Origin: Flavobacterium sp.
GTDB lineage: Bacteria; Bacteroidota; Bacteroidia; Flavobacteriales; Flavobacteriaceae
Direction of reading: 5' to 3'
DNA: 64,000 nucleotides
NCBI RefSeq assembly: GCF_027531905.1
Contig: NZ_JAPZSU010000002.1
Location: 62,001-126,000 of the forward strand
Part shown: piece after piece, positions 35,986 through 44,250 of the stretch
Position numbering within the stretch: position 1 is the first letter of the stretch
How the letters are laid out: the number at the start of each line of letters is the position of its first letter
Program-made: the position numbers and the translations under genes
Notes under the pieces: generated by a model
Database searches by the model: none
Told to the model about the DNA's origin: nothing
The model's input: only the letters and a program-made list of their open reading frames with translations

Positions 35986-36873
35986 TTACAAAAACATTTT
36001 TGAAATTTTTTCAGCTTTTTTGCTCTCACTGTAGTCATAGAATCCTTCTCCTGATTTTACTCCTAATTTTCCAGCACGTACCATATTTACCAATAATGGG
36101 CAAGGAGCGTACTTTGGATTTTTGAATCCTTCATACATTACATTTAAAATGGCTAAACACACATCCAAGCCAATAAAATCAGCCAATTGTAATGGTCCCA
36201 TTGGATGTCCCATACCAAGTTTCATTACCGTGTCTATTTCGTAAACTCCTGCTACTTTATTATACAAAGTTTCAATGGCTTCATTTAGCATAGGCATCAA
36301 AATTCGGTTCGCCACGAAACCAGGATAATCGTTTACCTCAACAGGTACTTTTCCTAGTTTTTCAGATAATTTCATGATAATTTCGGTAACCTCATCAGAA
36401 GTGTTGTATCCTCTAATGATTTCAACTAATTTCATAATAGGCACCGGATTCATAAAATGCATACCGATAACACGTTCTGGATGACTTACCACAGCTCCAA
36501 TTTGTGTGATTGAAATTGATGAGGTATTGGTCGCTAAAATGGTGTTGTGAGAACAAACTTCATTCAATTGTTTGAAGATATTCAGTTTTAAATCTACGTT
36601 TTCTGTAGCGGCTTCTACCACTAAATCTACACCAACTACTCCGTCTTTGATATCCGTATACGTAATGATATTGGTAATGGTTTTGGCTTTGTCTTCTTCT
36701 GTAATGGTGCCTTTGCTTACCATTCGGTCCAAATTGGCAGCGATGGTTGCCATTCCTTTATCTAATGCCTTTTCAGAAACATCAATTAATTTTACTGTAA
36801 ATCCGCTTTGTGCAAAGGTGTGGGCGATTCCGTTGCCCATAGTACCTGAACCTATAACAGCTATTGTTTTCAT
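35986..36873 (-). CDS. 3-hydroxybutyryl-CoA dehydrogenase family protein
   Basis: A 295-residue NAD-dependent dehydrogenase. The Rossmann loop is IGSGTMGNGIAHTFAQSGF (residues 6-24). The substrate-domain motifs are ATNTSSISITQI, GMHFMNPVPIMKLVEII (catalytic His) and VNDYPGFVANRILMPMLNEA. It oxidises 3-hydroxyacyl-CoA to 3-oxoacyl-CoA or the reverse, for beta-oxidation or butyrate/PHB-type metabolism; chain-length preference cannot be read. It stands as a single gene downstream of the Gfo/Idh gene on the same strand with an 80-nt gap that contains its own -7 box. Confidence 0.94.
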   Translation of the reverse strand: MKTIAVIGSGTMGNGIAHTFAQSGFTVKLIDVSEKALDKGMATIAANLDRMVSKGTITEEDKAKTITNIITYTDIKDGVVGVDLVVEAATENVDLKLNIFKQLNEVCSHNTILATNTSSISITQIGAVVSHPERVIGMHFMNPVPIMKLVEIIRGYNTSDEVTEIIMKLSEKLGKVPVEVNDYPGFVANRILMPMLNEAIETLYNKVAGVYEIDTVMKLGMGHPMGPLQLADFIGLDVCLAILNVMYEGFKNPKYAPCPLLVNMVRAGKLGVKSGEGFYDYSESKKAEKISKMFL

Positions 36874-36898
36874 AAGATTTTGTTTAAATATAAAAGCT

Positions 36899-36906
36899 CA
36901 AAGTTA
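36899..36906 (-). promoter_or_regulatory. -7 promoter box of the 3-hydroxyacyl-CoA dehydrogenase gene
   Basis: TAACTTTG on the minus strand, 25 nt before the ATG. The -33 region has no clear TTG. Confidence 0.42.
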
Positions 36907-36952
36907 TAGCAAATAACTTTAAGCTTTATTTTTTTTAATTTTATATATAGGG

Positions 36953-37918
36953 TTATTTTTTAAAACAATCAATAATTTGATACGCTACTCTAAGCGCTTC
37001 TGTTGCTTGTTCTAAGGTGACAACTGGGGTAGTATTGTTGTTAATTGCGTCAGCGAAAGAATTTAATTCGTCTAAGATAGCATTGTTTTGTTCTACCTCT
37101 GGATTAGAAAAATAGATTTGTTTTTTTACACCTTCTGCATTTTGTAAAATCATATCGAAATCACCAGGAACTTCTGGAGCATCTTTCATTTTTACTACTT
37201 CGCATCTTTTTTCTAAAAAGTCAACAGAGATATACGCGTCTTTTTGAAAAAATCTTGATTTACGCATGTTTTTCATTGAAATTCGGCTAGCTGTTAAATT
37301 AGCTACACAACCGTTTTCAAATTCAATTCTTGCATTGGCAATATCTGGAGTTTCGCTAATAACAGATACACCACTAGCGCTTACATTTTTTACTTTGGAT
37401 TGCACCACACTTAAAATAGCATCGATATCGTGTATCATTAAATCGAGTACAACAGGAACATCTGTTCCTCTAGGATTAAATTCTGCTAGTCGATGGGCTT
37501 CAATAAACATAGGGTTTTCAATCATGTTTTTGGTAGCGATAAATGCAGGATTGAATCGTTCTACGTGACCTACTTGTCCTTTGACATTGTTTTCATTGGC
37601 TAAAGCGATAATTTCAAGCGCTTCATCAACAGTATTAGAGATAGGTTTTTCTATAAAGACGTGCTTTCCAGACTTGATAGCAACTTTGGCACATTTAAAA
37701 TGAGAAAGCGTTGGTGTAACAATATCAATGACATCAACAGCATGGATTAGAGTAGCGATAGTTTTGAATTGTTTGTAACCAAATTCTTTTTCGATTTTTT
37801 GACCATTTTCTTGATTTTCATCATAAAAACCAACCAACTCGTATTTTTCTGATTGTTGCAACAAACGCAAATGTATTTTTCCTAGATGGCCAGCACCTAA
37901 TACTCCAATTTTTAGCAT
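36953..37918 (-). CDS. Gfo/Idh/MocA family oxidoreductase
   Basis: A 321-residue NAD(P)-dependent oxidoreductase. The Rossmann motif is IGVLGAGHLGKIHLRLLQ at the start, and the family signature FIEKPIS (near residue 95) contributes the catalytic Lys. GQVGHVERFNPAF and DLMIHDIDAIL are further conserved blocks. Members act on sugars, inositols or related compounds; nothing here indicates which. Upstream is a good promoter. Confidence 0.88.
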   Translation of the reverse strand: MLKIGVLGAGHLGKIHLRLLQQSEKYELVGFYDENQENGQKIEKEFGYKQFKTIATLIHAVDVIDIVTPTLSHFKCAKVAIKSGKHVFIEKPISNTVDEALEIIALANENNVKGQVGHVERFNPAFIATKNMIENPMFIEAHRLAEFNPRGTDVPVVLDLMIHDIDAILSVVQSKVKNVSASGVSVISETPDIANARIEFENGCVANLTASRISMKNMRKSRFFQKDAYISVDFLEKRCEVVKMKDAPEVPGDFDMILQNAEGVKKQIYFSNPEVEQNNAILDELNSFADAINNNTTPVVTLEQATEALRVAYQIIDCFKK

Positions 37919-37934
37919 AAGAATGTTCTTTCTA

Positions 37935-37964
37935 CAAAAATAGCAATTTAATGAGAAAATCCAA
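37935..37964 (-). promoter_or_regulatory. Promoter of the Gfo/Idh oxidoreductase gene
   Basis: On the minus strand: TTG (37962-37964), a 19-nt spacer and TATTTTTG (37935-37942), 16 nt before the ATG. Confidence 0.68.
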
Positions 37965-38085
37965 TTTTTACAATTCCAAATTATAGCCTCTTTTTCTTTG
38001 ATAAAAGCTAATTTTCATTTGGTTTTCTTTTTCATTTGGAATTTGATTTTTTAGTTTATTTTTACCAAAATAATTAGTTTTAGAT

Positions 38086-38727
38086 TTGAAAGATACTGCC
38101 AAACATCAAGGACTTCGCAATCAATTAGTAAGCCTTTTGCAACAAAAAGGAATCACTGATAAGAACGTATTAGATGCGATAAGTAAGATACCACGACACC
38201 TTTTTTTGAATTCTAGTTTTGAGGATTATGCCTATCAAGATAAGGCTTTTCCTATAGGAGCTGGTCAGACGATTTCACAACCCTACACTGTCGCTTTTCA
38301 ATCCCAATTATTGGAGGTTAAAAAAGACGATAAAGTGTTAGAAATTGGTACAGGTTCAGGATATCAAACGGCTGTTTTGTGTACAATGGGAGCAAAAGTA
38401 TACAGTGTAGAACGTCAGAATGAATTGTTTAAAAAAACTTCAGTATTGTTTCCAAAATTAGGGATAAGACCTAAGCATTTGTCTTTTGGAGATGGTTATA
38501 AAGGATTGCCTTTACATGCACCATTTGATAGTATTATTGTTACTGCAGGTGCACCTATAATTCCAAAACCTTTAATGGCTCAGTTGAAGATAGGAGGTAG
38601 ATTAGTCATTCCTTTAGGTGAAGAGGTTCAAATAATGACATTGTTAATTCGAAAAAATGCGACACAATTTGAAAAGCACGAATTTGGTGAATTTCGATTT
38701 GTTCCATTGTTAGAAGATAAGAACTAA
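38086..38727 (+). CDS. pcm: Protein-L-isoaspartate O-methyltransferase
   Basis: A 213-residue SAM-dependent methyltransferase that methylates isoaspartate residues so that damaged proteins can be repaired. Motifs: PRHLFLNSSFEDYAYQDKAF near the N-terminus, QTISQPYTVAFQSQLL (substrate loop) and the SAM motif VLEIGTGSGYQTAVL. Translation must begin at the TTG at 38086 (LKDTAKHQGLRNQL), since no ATG occurs in frame before residue 100. A TAGTTTTA box lies directly upstream of it. A strong terminator follows. Confidence 0.93.
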   Translation: MKDTAKHQGLRNQLVSLLQQKGITDKNVLDAISKIPRHLFLNSSFEDYAYQDKAFPIGAGQTISQPYTVAFQSQLLEVKKDDKVLEIGTGSGYQTAVLCTMGAKVYSVERQNELFKKTSVLFPKLGIRPKHLSFGDGYKGLPLHAPFDSIIVTAGAPIIPKPLMAQLKIGGRLVIPLGEEVQIMTLLIRKNATQFEKHEFGEFRFVPLLEDKN

Positions 38728-38733
38728 AAAAGA

Positions 38734-38765
38734 AAATAGGCTGTCCGAAATTGGACAGCCTATTT
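38734..38765. terminator. Terminator after pcm (convergent with the lipoprotein gene)
   Basis: AAATAGGCTGTCC and GGACAGCCTATTT form a 13-bp stem with a six-base loop between convergent genes. Confidence 0.88.
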
Positions 38766-38778
38766 ATAATCATTTGAT

Positions 38779-39417
38779 TTATTTTTGGCTAACAGAACCG
38801 TCTTTAATCATTTGTTTATAAAGTGTTTTCATGATTTCATCCACAGTTAATCCGATGTCTGATATATAAGATGATTTGGTTGTTCCTGTCCAAATTAACT
38901 TGTTTTTGGTCAATGAAAAAATGTTAGTCTCTACCATATAGTAAGTGGTTTCTTGATAGTAGCCAGGCGTGTAGAAATTTGGTGAATACATTCCGTACCA
39001 GTTACCAAAACCATAGCCGTATATTCCAGTGTACATCCCGTCAAAACCTCCGTAATAAATGGAAGTGTTAGTGCCAGGTACATAATTTGTTTCTTTTTCA
39101 GTACTCACTAAACGCATAGTTAAAACTCCGTCAAAATTTTCATCCTTTAGGATTTTCACCTTTTGTTCGTTGGTTAATTGTAAATTCATACCATTTAAAT
39201 ATTGATAAGAAGTTTTAAAAACAGGATTAATTGAAGCAATTCTATTTTCGGTTGTTCTACGAGTCGCTTCATCTTTGACTAAAGCTACAACTAATACTTT
39301 TTTGAAATGTTCTTGAGAAATTGTGGTTTCAGGGTCATTCCAACTGTTTACAATGGTTGTATTAGAGCCACAACTAAGAAGTAAAAAGCAAATACAAGAT
39401 GTTAAAATAAATTTCAT
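38779..39417 (-). CDS. Uncharacterised lipoprotein with Gly/Tyr-rich segment
   Basis: A 212-residue lipoprotein (MKFILTSCICFLLLSC, Cys16) that I do not recognise with certainty. The first half (VNSWNDPETTISQEHFKKVLVVALVK, DGVLTMRLVSTEKE split by a helix) resembles small envelope lipoproteins of the DUF4136 type. A segment at about 118-155 is unusually rich in Gly and Tyr (YYGGFDGMYTGIYGYGFGN). The last third (MVETNIFSLTKNKLIWTGTT, VDEIMKTLYKQMIKDG) is common in such lipoproteins. It lies 80 nt downstream of smpB on the same strand. Confidence 0.7.
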   Translation of the reverse strand: MKFILTSCICFLLLSCGSNTTIVNSWNDPETTISQEHFKKVLVVALVKDEATRRTTENRIASINPVFKTSYQYLNGMNLQLTNEQKVKILKDENFDGVLTMRLVSTEKETNYVPGTNTSIYYGGFDGMYTGIYGYGFGNWYGMYSPNFYTPGYYQETTYYMVETNIFSLTKNKLIWTGTTKSSYISDIGLTVDEIMKTLYKQMIKDGSVSQK

Positions 39418-39497
39418 AATCAGTTATTTTATAGAGGTTTATTTGGCAAAAATAGCATTAATAATAATATAGGTAAAGAATTTGTCTTTTAAATAAA

Positions 39498-39950
39498 CTA
39501 AAATACTTTCTTTATACGATCCAAATCACGTTTGGTGTCTTGTTCTTTGAGAGATTCTCTCTTGTCATAGTTTTTCTTTCCTCTGCAAAGTCCAATTTGC
39601 AGTTTTGCCATACCTTTTTCATTAGTAAACAATTTCAAAGGAACAATAGTAAGTCCTTTAGCTTGTACACTTCTAGCTAACGTTTTTAATTCTCTTTTGT
39701 TCAATAATAATTTACGTTCGCTTCTTGCTTTGTGATTGAATTGGTTACCAAACGCATATTCTTCAATGTAAGTATTAATTGCAAACAATTCATTGTTGTT
39801 GAATTCACAAAAGCTTTCTGTAATATTAGCTTTTCCTAATCGAATGGATTTTATTTCGGTTCCTGCTAATACAATTCCAGCAGTATAAGTTTCGATTATT
39901 TCATAATCAAATCGTGCTCTTTTATTGAGTATGTTAACTGTTTTTTGCAT
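39498..39950 (-). CDS. smpB: SsrA-binding protein SmpB
   Basis: A 150-residue partner of tmRNA in trans-translation, rescuing stalled ribosomes. Conserved blocks: NKRARFDYEIIETYTAGIVLAGTEIKSIR at the N-terminus, SFCEFNNNELFAINTYIEEY, RKLLLNKREL and the basic C-terminal tail GKKNYDKRESLKEQDTKRDL. tmRNA itself is not in the window. It is divergent from the VF530 gene and appears to share a promoter region with it. Confidence 0.97.
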   Translation of the reverse strand: MQKTVNILNKRARFDYEIIETYTAGIVLAGTEIKSIRLGKANITESFCEFNNNELFAINTYIEEYAFGNQFNHKARSERKLLLNKRELKTLARSVQAKGLTIVPLKLFTNEKGMAKLQIGLCRGKKNYDKRESLKEQDTKRDLDRIKKVF

Positions 39951-39957
39951 AGGTTGA

Positions 39958-39988
39958 CAAATTTAGGTACAAATTAATGAAAGCACAA
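39958..39988 (-). promoter_or_regulatory. Promoter of smpB
   Basis: On the minus strand: TTG (39986-39988), a 20-nt spacer and TAAATTTG (39958-39965), 7 nt before the ATG. The TTG is half of the palindrome CAATTG shared with the divergent promoter. Confidence 0.65.
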
Positions 39989-40016
39989 TTGTTTTCTGAA
40001 AAATGCTATAAATTTG
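39989..40016 (+). promoter_or_regulatory. Promoter of the VF530 gene
   Basis: TTG (39989-39991), a 17-nt spacer and TAAATTTG (40009-40016), ending 4 nt before the ATG at 40021. The message would be leaderless or nearly so. Confidence 0.65.
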
Positions 40017-40020
40017 CAGA

Positions 40021-40245
40021 ATGGAAAATAAAAAATCGAATGATCCGTTGCATGGAATCACGCTTAAAGAAATAGTTGAGCAGTTAGTAGCCTATTATGG
40101 ATTTGATACTTTGGGCGAATTAATAAAAATAAAGTGCTTTACCGCGAATCCAAGTGTGAAATCTAGTTTGACTTTTTTACGAAAAACAGATTGGGCTCGA
40201 AAACAAGTTGAAGAATTATACTTACGTTCGCTAACTAAATTTTAG
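40021..40245 (+). CDS. VF530 family small DNA-binding-type protein (DUF2132)
   Basis: A 74-residue protein of the VF530/DUF2132 family, a small helical fold annotated as DNA-binding. The core is DPLHGITLKEIVEQLVAYYGFDTLGE, followed by CFTANPSVKSSLTFLRKTDWARKQVEELYL, which is characteristic of the family. Its role is not established. Its stop overlaps the stop of the convergent DUF3575 gene by 4 nt. Confidence 0.88.
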   Translation: MENKKSNDPLHGITLKEIVEQLVAYYGFDTLGELIKIKCFTANPSVKSSLTFLRKTDWARKQVEELYLRSLTKF

Positions 40246-40799
40246 TTTAATTTATAGCTAATCATGACGCCTCCTCGATAGGGCAACCATTCTCCACTTT
40301 TGTTCCAATTTTCGGCTTTGTCATAGCGGCCTGGGGTTCCATCATTGTAAAAACCTTTGTAAAAACCTTGATGCCATCCACCGCCAACAAAAGCATCTAA
40401 GTTAATTTTTTCAGTAATTTTGAAATTGTAACCGACTGTAACCCCTATTCGATATCCGAAACCATCTTCATATAGATTGGTATTCCAATAATTCCATTTC
40501 TGAATTTTGAAAATATCAGGACCTGTATGACCTCCAACGTACCAACCGTTATATTTCTCTTTAAAATGGTAGCGTACTTCTGGCGTAAAGGTATAAAATT
40601 GCATCGGATGATGACCATCAAACGATTCCCAGAACGAAGCCATTACATCAAAGCTGAATGTTAACTTTTTTCCAATACTTGTTTCAACTCCAATATTAGG
40701 GACGCCAACTAATGCTGATGCGCCATTGAATTTGATATAGGTTTGGCCAAAACTAGTAGTGACTACTAATAATAAAAGAAATACAATTGTTTTTTTCAT
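40242..40799 (-). CDS. DUF3575 family exported protein
   Basis: A 185-residue protein with a signal peptide (MKKTIVFLLLLVVTTSFGQ) and alternating beta strands rich in aromatic residues (FTPEVRYHFKEKYNGWYVGG, RIGVTVGYNFKITEKINLDA, GVMISYKLN at the end). This is the pattern of the DUF3575 family, probably small outer-membrane beta-barrels. No partner gene is evident. The gene convergently overlaps the VF530 gene by 4 nt. Confidence 0.82.
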   Translation of the reverse strand: MKKTIVFLLLLVVTTSFGQTYIKFNGASALVGVPNIGVETSIGKKLTFSFDVMASFWESFDGHHPMQFYTFTPEVRYHFKEKYNGWYVGGHTGPDIFKIQKWNYWNTNLYEDGFGYRIGVTVGYNFKITEKINLDAFVGGGWHQGFYKGFYNDGTPGRYDKAENWNKSGEWLPYRGGVMISYKLN

Positions 40800-40867
40800 G
40801 TTTTTTAATTTCCGGCAAATGTAAATCTATTTTTGTGAAAATTCTGAGTAGATTATAGAATATAAAT

Positions 40868-40911
40868 TACCAAGTGTTGATTTTTCTACATAATTAAAGC
40901 AACACTTGGTA
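40868..40911 (-). terminator. Stem-loop downstream of the TonB receptor gene
   Basis: TACCAAGTGTTG and CAACACTTGGTA form a perfect 12-bp stem with a 20-nt loop, 11 nt past the stop codon. No strong T-run follows on the minus strand, so it may protect the mRNA end rather than terminate. Confidence 0.55.
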
Positions 40912-40921
40912 TTTCAAAAGG

Positions 40922-43120
40922 TTAAAACGTATATTTTCCGCCTAGGTAAAAGTTTCGTCCTCCCGCGTTTATTCCAGAAGCAAAGGTTCTGTATTGTGTA
41001 TCCAATAGGTTTTCTATGCCTGAAAAAACAGTAAGATTGTTTACTATTTTATAAGCTCCTTTTAAATTATAGGTTTCCCAAGCAGGCATTCCGTTGGCAG
41101 GCGCATATTGTAAATTATCTTCTCCACTTGGTGAATAATCGCTCAATCTTTTTTTGCCATTGTATAAAACATAAGCATCAATCATAAATTTATTAGTTTC
41201 ATAACTCAAGCCTGCTTTTCCATAGGTTGGAGCAATATGATCTAGAGGAAATCTTCCTGAGTTATTTTCAACTCTTCCGTTGGTGTAATTGAAGTTACCA
41301 TACAAAAGCAATTTTGGAAACAAATACCATTTGAGTGAAGTGGAAAGCCCCACAATTTCGCCTTTTCCTTGATTTTGATTCGCGTAAATCTGGCTTAACT
41401 GTCCTTCATAGACCAAGCTATTTTGTCCATTGAGTTCAAAAGGTGAGGTCACGATAGCATCATACAATCGAGTATAAAAGAAGGTGTTTTCTAGTTGAAA
41501 CTGTTTGCCTTCCCAGAAGGTGATGCCCATATCAGCAGTTACAGATTGTTCTGGTTTTATATTTTGATTGGGAACAATAACTCTTCCAGGAACGGATTCG
41601 AAAATTTTAGCCAAGTCATCAATATTCGGTACTCGAAAAGCTGAGGCTAAATTGAACACTAATTTCACATTCTTACTAGGGTTATGAGCAATTCCAATGG
41701 CACCGCTGTAGGTGAAATTTTCTTGTTTAACAGTGGTGTAAGGAAGTTTGAAAAAATTAGTATCAGTTTCACTATTCAATTGAGTAAAACCACCTCTAAA
41801 ACTAGTATTGAATGTTGTCAAATCAGTAATGTCGTTATTGAAATAAGCAAATGCTTCGGCTCTAAGTGTATTGTTTTTTTCATCAGGATAACGGGAATCT
41901 GTGACGGATTCGGCGCCAGTTAAGATGTTTTTTCGAATTCCTTTTGATTGTAAATCATCATAGTAAAAGTCGGCACCGTATACCAAATCTCCATTGCCAA
42001 TTTTAGTTTTAAAATCAGAAGTCAAGGCATACACGTTTACTTTTTCTATTCTTGAAGTTTGATTGGCACTACCAAAACTTCTGGTAATCCTGCTTTCTTC
42101 TACTTTTTGATAACTAGCGTTCAAATTCAAGGTTGTGGAGCCAAAAATGTCTTTTTTTACTAGTTTATAGGCTGATAAAAATCTGTCTTGTGGACCGTAA
42201 TTCCAAACTGCCGACCTTAATTTCCCTGCTGCATTCGTGTCCGTCAAACGGTCGTATCTTGGAATATCAGAAGTAGTGGAATATTGAATATTCAATTGAT
42301 GTTTTGTAGATTCGTTTTGCTTAAAAACTACTTTTTGCATAAAATCATATTGCGTATAGCCAGAGAATTTCTGAATGTACTTATTTGGGTTAGCCACTTG
42401 AGTGTCTACTCCGTTTTTAGTTTCTACATAAAAGGGGCGTTCTCCAAAGAAAGCATTGTTACCATTTTTGTTTTTCCCCATTCTTAAATCTCCAAATTCA
42501 TTATAAGAAAAAGAGGTTAGACTTGCCCATCGATTGCCAGCATAATTAAAATCAAAATGCCCTGATTTGCCTTCGTTTACAGTGCTGTAGGAAGAAATTA
42601 TGTTTCCTGAAAACTTTTTATTGTCATTTTCGTCAAGTAAACGTGCGTTTTTAGTTTGAAGAAAAATCGCTCCACCCATGGCATCACTTCCATAGACGGT
42701 AGAAGAAGGGCCAAAGAGCACATCAATGTTTTCGAGCATATTTTTGTCAACGGTGATTATATTTTGCAAATGACCAGCACGATAAATAAGGTTGTTCATT
42801 CGGATTCCGTCTACAAGTAACAGAATTCTACTGGATTCAAAACCTCTAATGATTGGGCTACCGCCACCTTGCTGTGATTTTTGAACCGCCAATGTTCCAG
42901 AATTTGCAAGTGCATCGGCGCTGGTTTGAAAATTTTGAAACTCGATTTGTTTTTTGGACAGCGTTTCTATTTGCTGTGTCATTTTCTTTTTAGGTTGTGC
43001 AAAACGTCTTGCACTAACCACTAGTTCGTTTAATTCAACAGCATTCACGCTGTCTTTTGTTGCTTGTGAAAAGCCCATAAAAGAGCATAGACAAGTCAAC
43101 AAAGTAATTGTTTTCTTCAT
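40922..43120 (-). CDS. TonB-dependent outer membrane receptor, haem/haemoglobin-receptor type
   Basis: A 732-residue TonB-dependent transporter with a signal peptide (MKKTITLLTCLCSFMGFSQ). The TonB box region is NELVVSARRF. The plug shows DALANSGTLAVQKS, GGGSPIIRGFESSRILLLVD and FGPSSTVYGSDAMGGAIFL. The barrel ends GGRNFYLGGKYTF with the terminal Phe typical of outer membrane proteins. There is no SusC-type or CarboxypepD N-terminal extension. RAGHLQNIITVD in the plug resembles haemoglobin/transferrin-type receptors, but the ligand is not proved. Last gene of a four-gene minus-strand operon. Confidence 0.88.
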   Translation of the reverse strand: MKKTITLLTCLCSFMGFSQATKDSVNAVELNELVVSARRFAQPKKKMTQQIETLSKKQIEFQNFQTSADALANSGTLAVQKSQQGGGSPIIRGFESSRILLLVDGIRMNNLIYRAGHLQNIITVDKNMLENIDVLFGPSSTVYGSDAMGGAIFLQTKNARLLDENDNKKFSGNIISSYSTVNEGKSGHFDFNYAGNRWASLTSFSYNEFGDLRMGKNKNGNNAFFGERPFYVETKNGVDTQVANPNKYIQKFSGYTQYDFMQKVVFKQNESTKHQLNIQYSTTSDIPRYDRLTDTNAAGKLRSAVWNYGPQDRFLSAYKLVKKDIFGSTTLNLNASYQKVEESRITRSFGSANQTSRIEKVNVYALTSDFKTKIGNGDLVYGADFYYDDLQSKGIRKNILTGAESVTDSRYPDEKNNTLRAEAFAYFNNDITDLTTFNTSFRGGFTQLNSETDTNFFKLPYTTVKQENFTYSGAIGIAHNPSKNVKLVFNLASAFRVPNIDDLAKIFESVPGRVIVPNQNIKPEQSVTADMGITFWEGKQFQLENTFFYTRLYDAIVTSPFELNGQNSLVYEGQLSQIYANQNQGKGEIVGLSTSLKWYLFPKLLLYGNFNYTNGRVENNSGRFPLDHIAPTYGKAGLSYETNKFMIDAYVLYNGKKRLSDYSPSGEDNLQYAPANGMPAWETYNLKGAYKIVNNLTVFSGIENLLDTQYRTFASGINAGGRNFYLGGKYTF

Positions 43121-43166
43121 AGTTGCTTTGGTTTAATTTTATAAAAAAATCTATTTTAAAATTAAA

Positions 43167-43682
43167 CTAGCAGGGTGGACGAAATAGTTTTTGACTTAAA
43201 AGCCAATTACAGATCTTTTTTTTATTGTTTATCGAATTTTTAGTTATGAAAAATTCGGGACTATTTTCGATTTTCCATTGGGTTGAAGTAGGTTCGTGTA
43301 CGGATAAAAAATGTCCTTTTTTCTTGTGTGCAGGAATAGATTTTTGTTTTTGAAAAGTTTGTGTAAGCAAAACTCGGATTTCGTTTTCCAGTTCGTCTTT
43401 TACTACTTTGGCAACAACCCCATTTTCTTTGTAGCTGATGGATTGCACATCGTAGTACACTTCATTAATCTGAAACTCTCTTTTATTTTCTTTTGCATCC
43501 CATTCTTTTATCGTAAAACGAAGCAATTGAAATTTGTCAGTTTGGTTAAGCTGATTTTGGTAATGAATATGTTGCCATTCTTGTAAAATCAGCATTGTAA
43601 AAGAAAAAAAAAGACCCAAGCAGTACATTACGACCATTGCGTATGTACTGAGAATCTTTTTATGTTTCTTTTTGGGTATCAT
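43167..43682 (-). CDS. Uncharacterised small membrane protein in the TonB receptor operon
   Basis: A 171-residue protein that I do not recognise. The basic N-terminus (MIPKKKHKKILSTYA) is followed by one hydrophobic span at about 14-34 (VVMYCLGLFFSFTMLILQ), then a polar domain with LLRFTIKEWDAKENKREFQINEVYYDV. It ends in LFRPPC. It sits 6 nt after the GNAT gene and 46 nt before the TonB receptor gene, so it is co-transcribed with them. Small membrane proteins just before TonB receptors are common in this phylum, but a role in uptake is only inferred. Confidence 0.75.
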   Translation of the reverse strand: MIPKKKHKKILSTYAMVVMYCLGLFFSFTMLILQEWQHIHYQNQLNQTDKFQLLRFTIKEWDAKENKREFQINEVYYDVQSISYKENGVVAKVVKDELENEIRVLLTQTFQKQKSIPAHKKKGHFLSVHEPTSTQWKIENSPEFFITKNSINNKKKICNWLLSQKLFRPPC

Positions 43683-43688
43683 TAAAGG

Positions 43689-44240
43689 CTAAATTGGGTT
43701 GAGTTTCGAATATACTACAGCATCTATAAATTTACCGTCAAAGTATTCGTTTTCTTTAAAATGTGCCTCTTTAACGAAACCACATTTTTGCAAAACTTTT
43801 TCAGATGCTCCATTTTCAGGGTCGATTACTCCTTCGATAGAATGCAATTGCATCGTATTGAAGCCATAAGCTACAACGCATTGTACAGCTTCTGTTGTAA
43901 TTCCTTTTCCGTGATATTCAGGTAAAATCATATAGCCAACTTCGGCTCTATAATGTTCGGGTTTGATGCGATAATGTCCAATAACTCCTAACATCGTATC
44001 GTCTCCTTTTATAGTGATAGCCCAATTGATTCCTTCATTGGTTTCAATTTTGTCTTCCATCATTTGAATATGAGCTAAGGCTTCTTCGTGAGTCGTTAAC
44101 AAAGGTCTTGGGATGTATTTCATGGTTTCGGGATTGGAACGCAATTCGAACATTTCTTTAACATCAGAAGGTAGTACTCTTCTTAGGATGAGTCTTTCTG
44201 TTTCTAAAATTGGAAAAGGTGAGAAGTTGATGGTTAGCAT
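43689..44240 (-). CDS. GNAT N-acetyltransferase, RimJ/RimL type
   Basis: A 183-residue acetyltransferase of the ribosomal-protein N-acetyltransferase-like group: LETERLILRRVLPSDVKEMFEL at the N-terminus, AEVGYMILPEYHGKGITTEA (acetyl-CoA binding) and GVIDPENGASEKVLQKCGFVKEA. These proteins acetylate protein N-termini or small amines; the target is unknown. It lies 10 nt after the aldose epimerase gene and 6 nt before the small membrane protein gene. Confidence 0.9.
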   Translation of the reverse strand: MLTINFSPFPILETERLILRRVLPSDVKEMFELRSNPETMKYIPRPLLTTHEEALAHIQMMEDKIETNEGINWAITIKGDDTMLGVIGHYRIKPEHYRAEVGYMILPEYHGKGITTEAVQCVVAYGFNTMQLHSIEGVIDPENGASEKVLQKCGFVKEAHFKENEYFDGKFIDAVVYSKLNPI

Positions 44241-44250
44241 TTTTCTAAAT

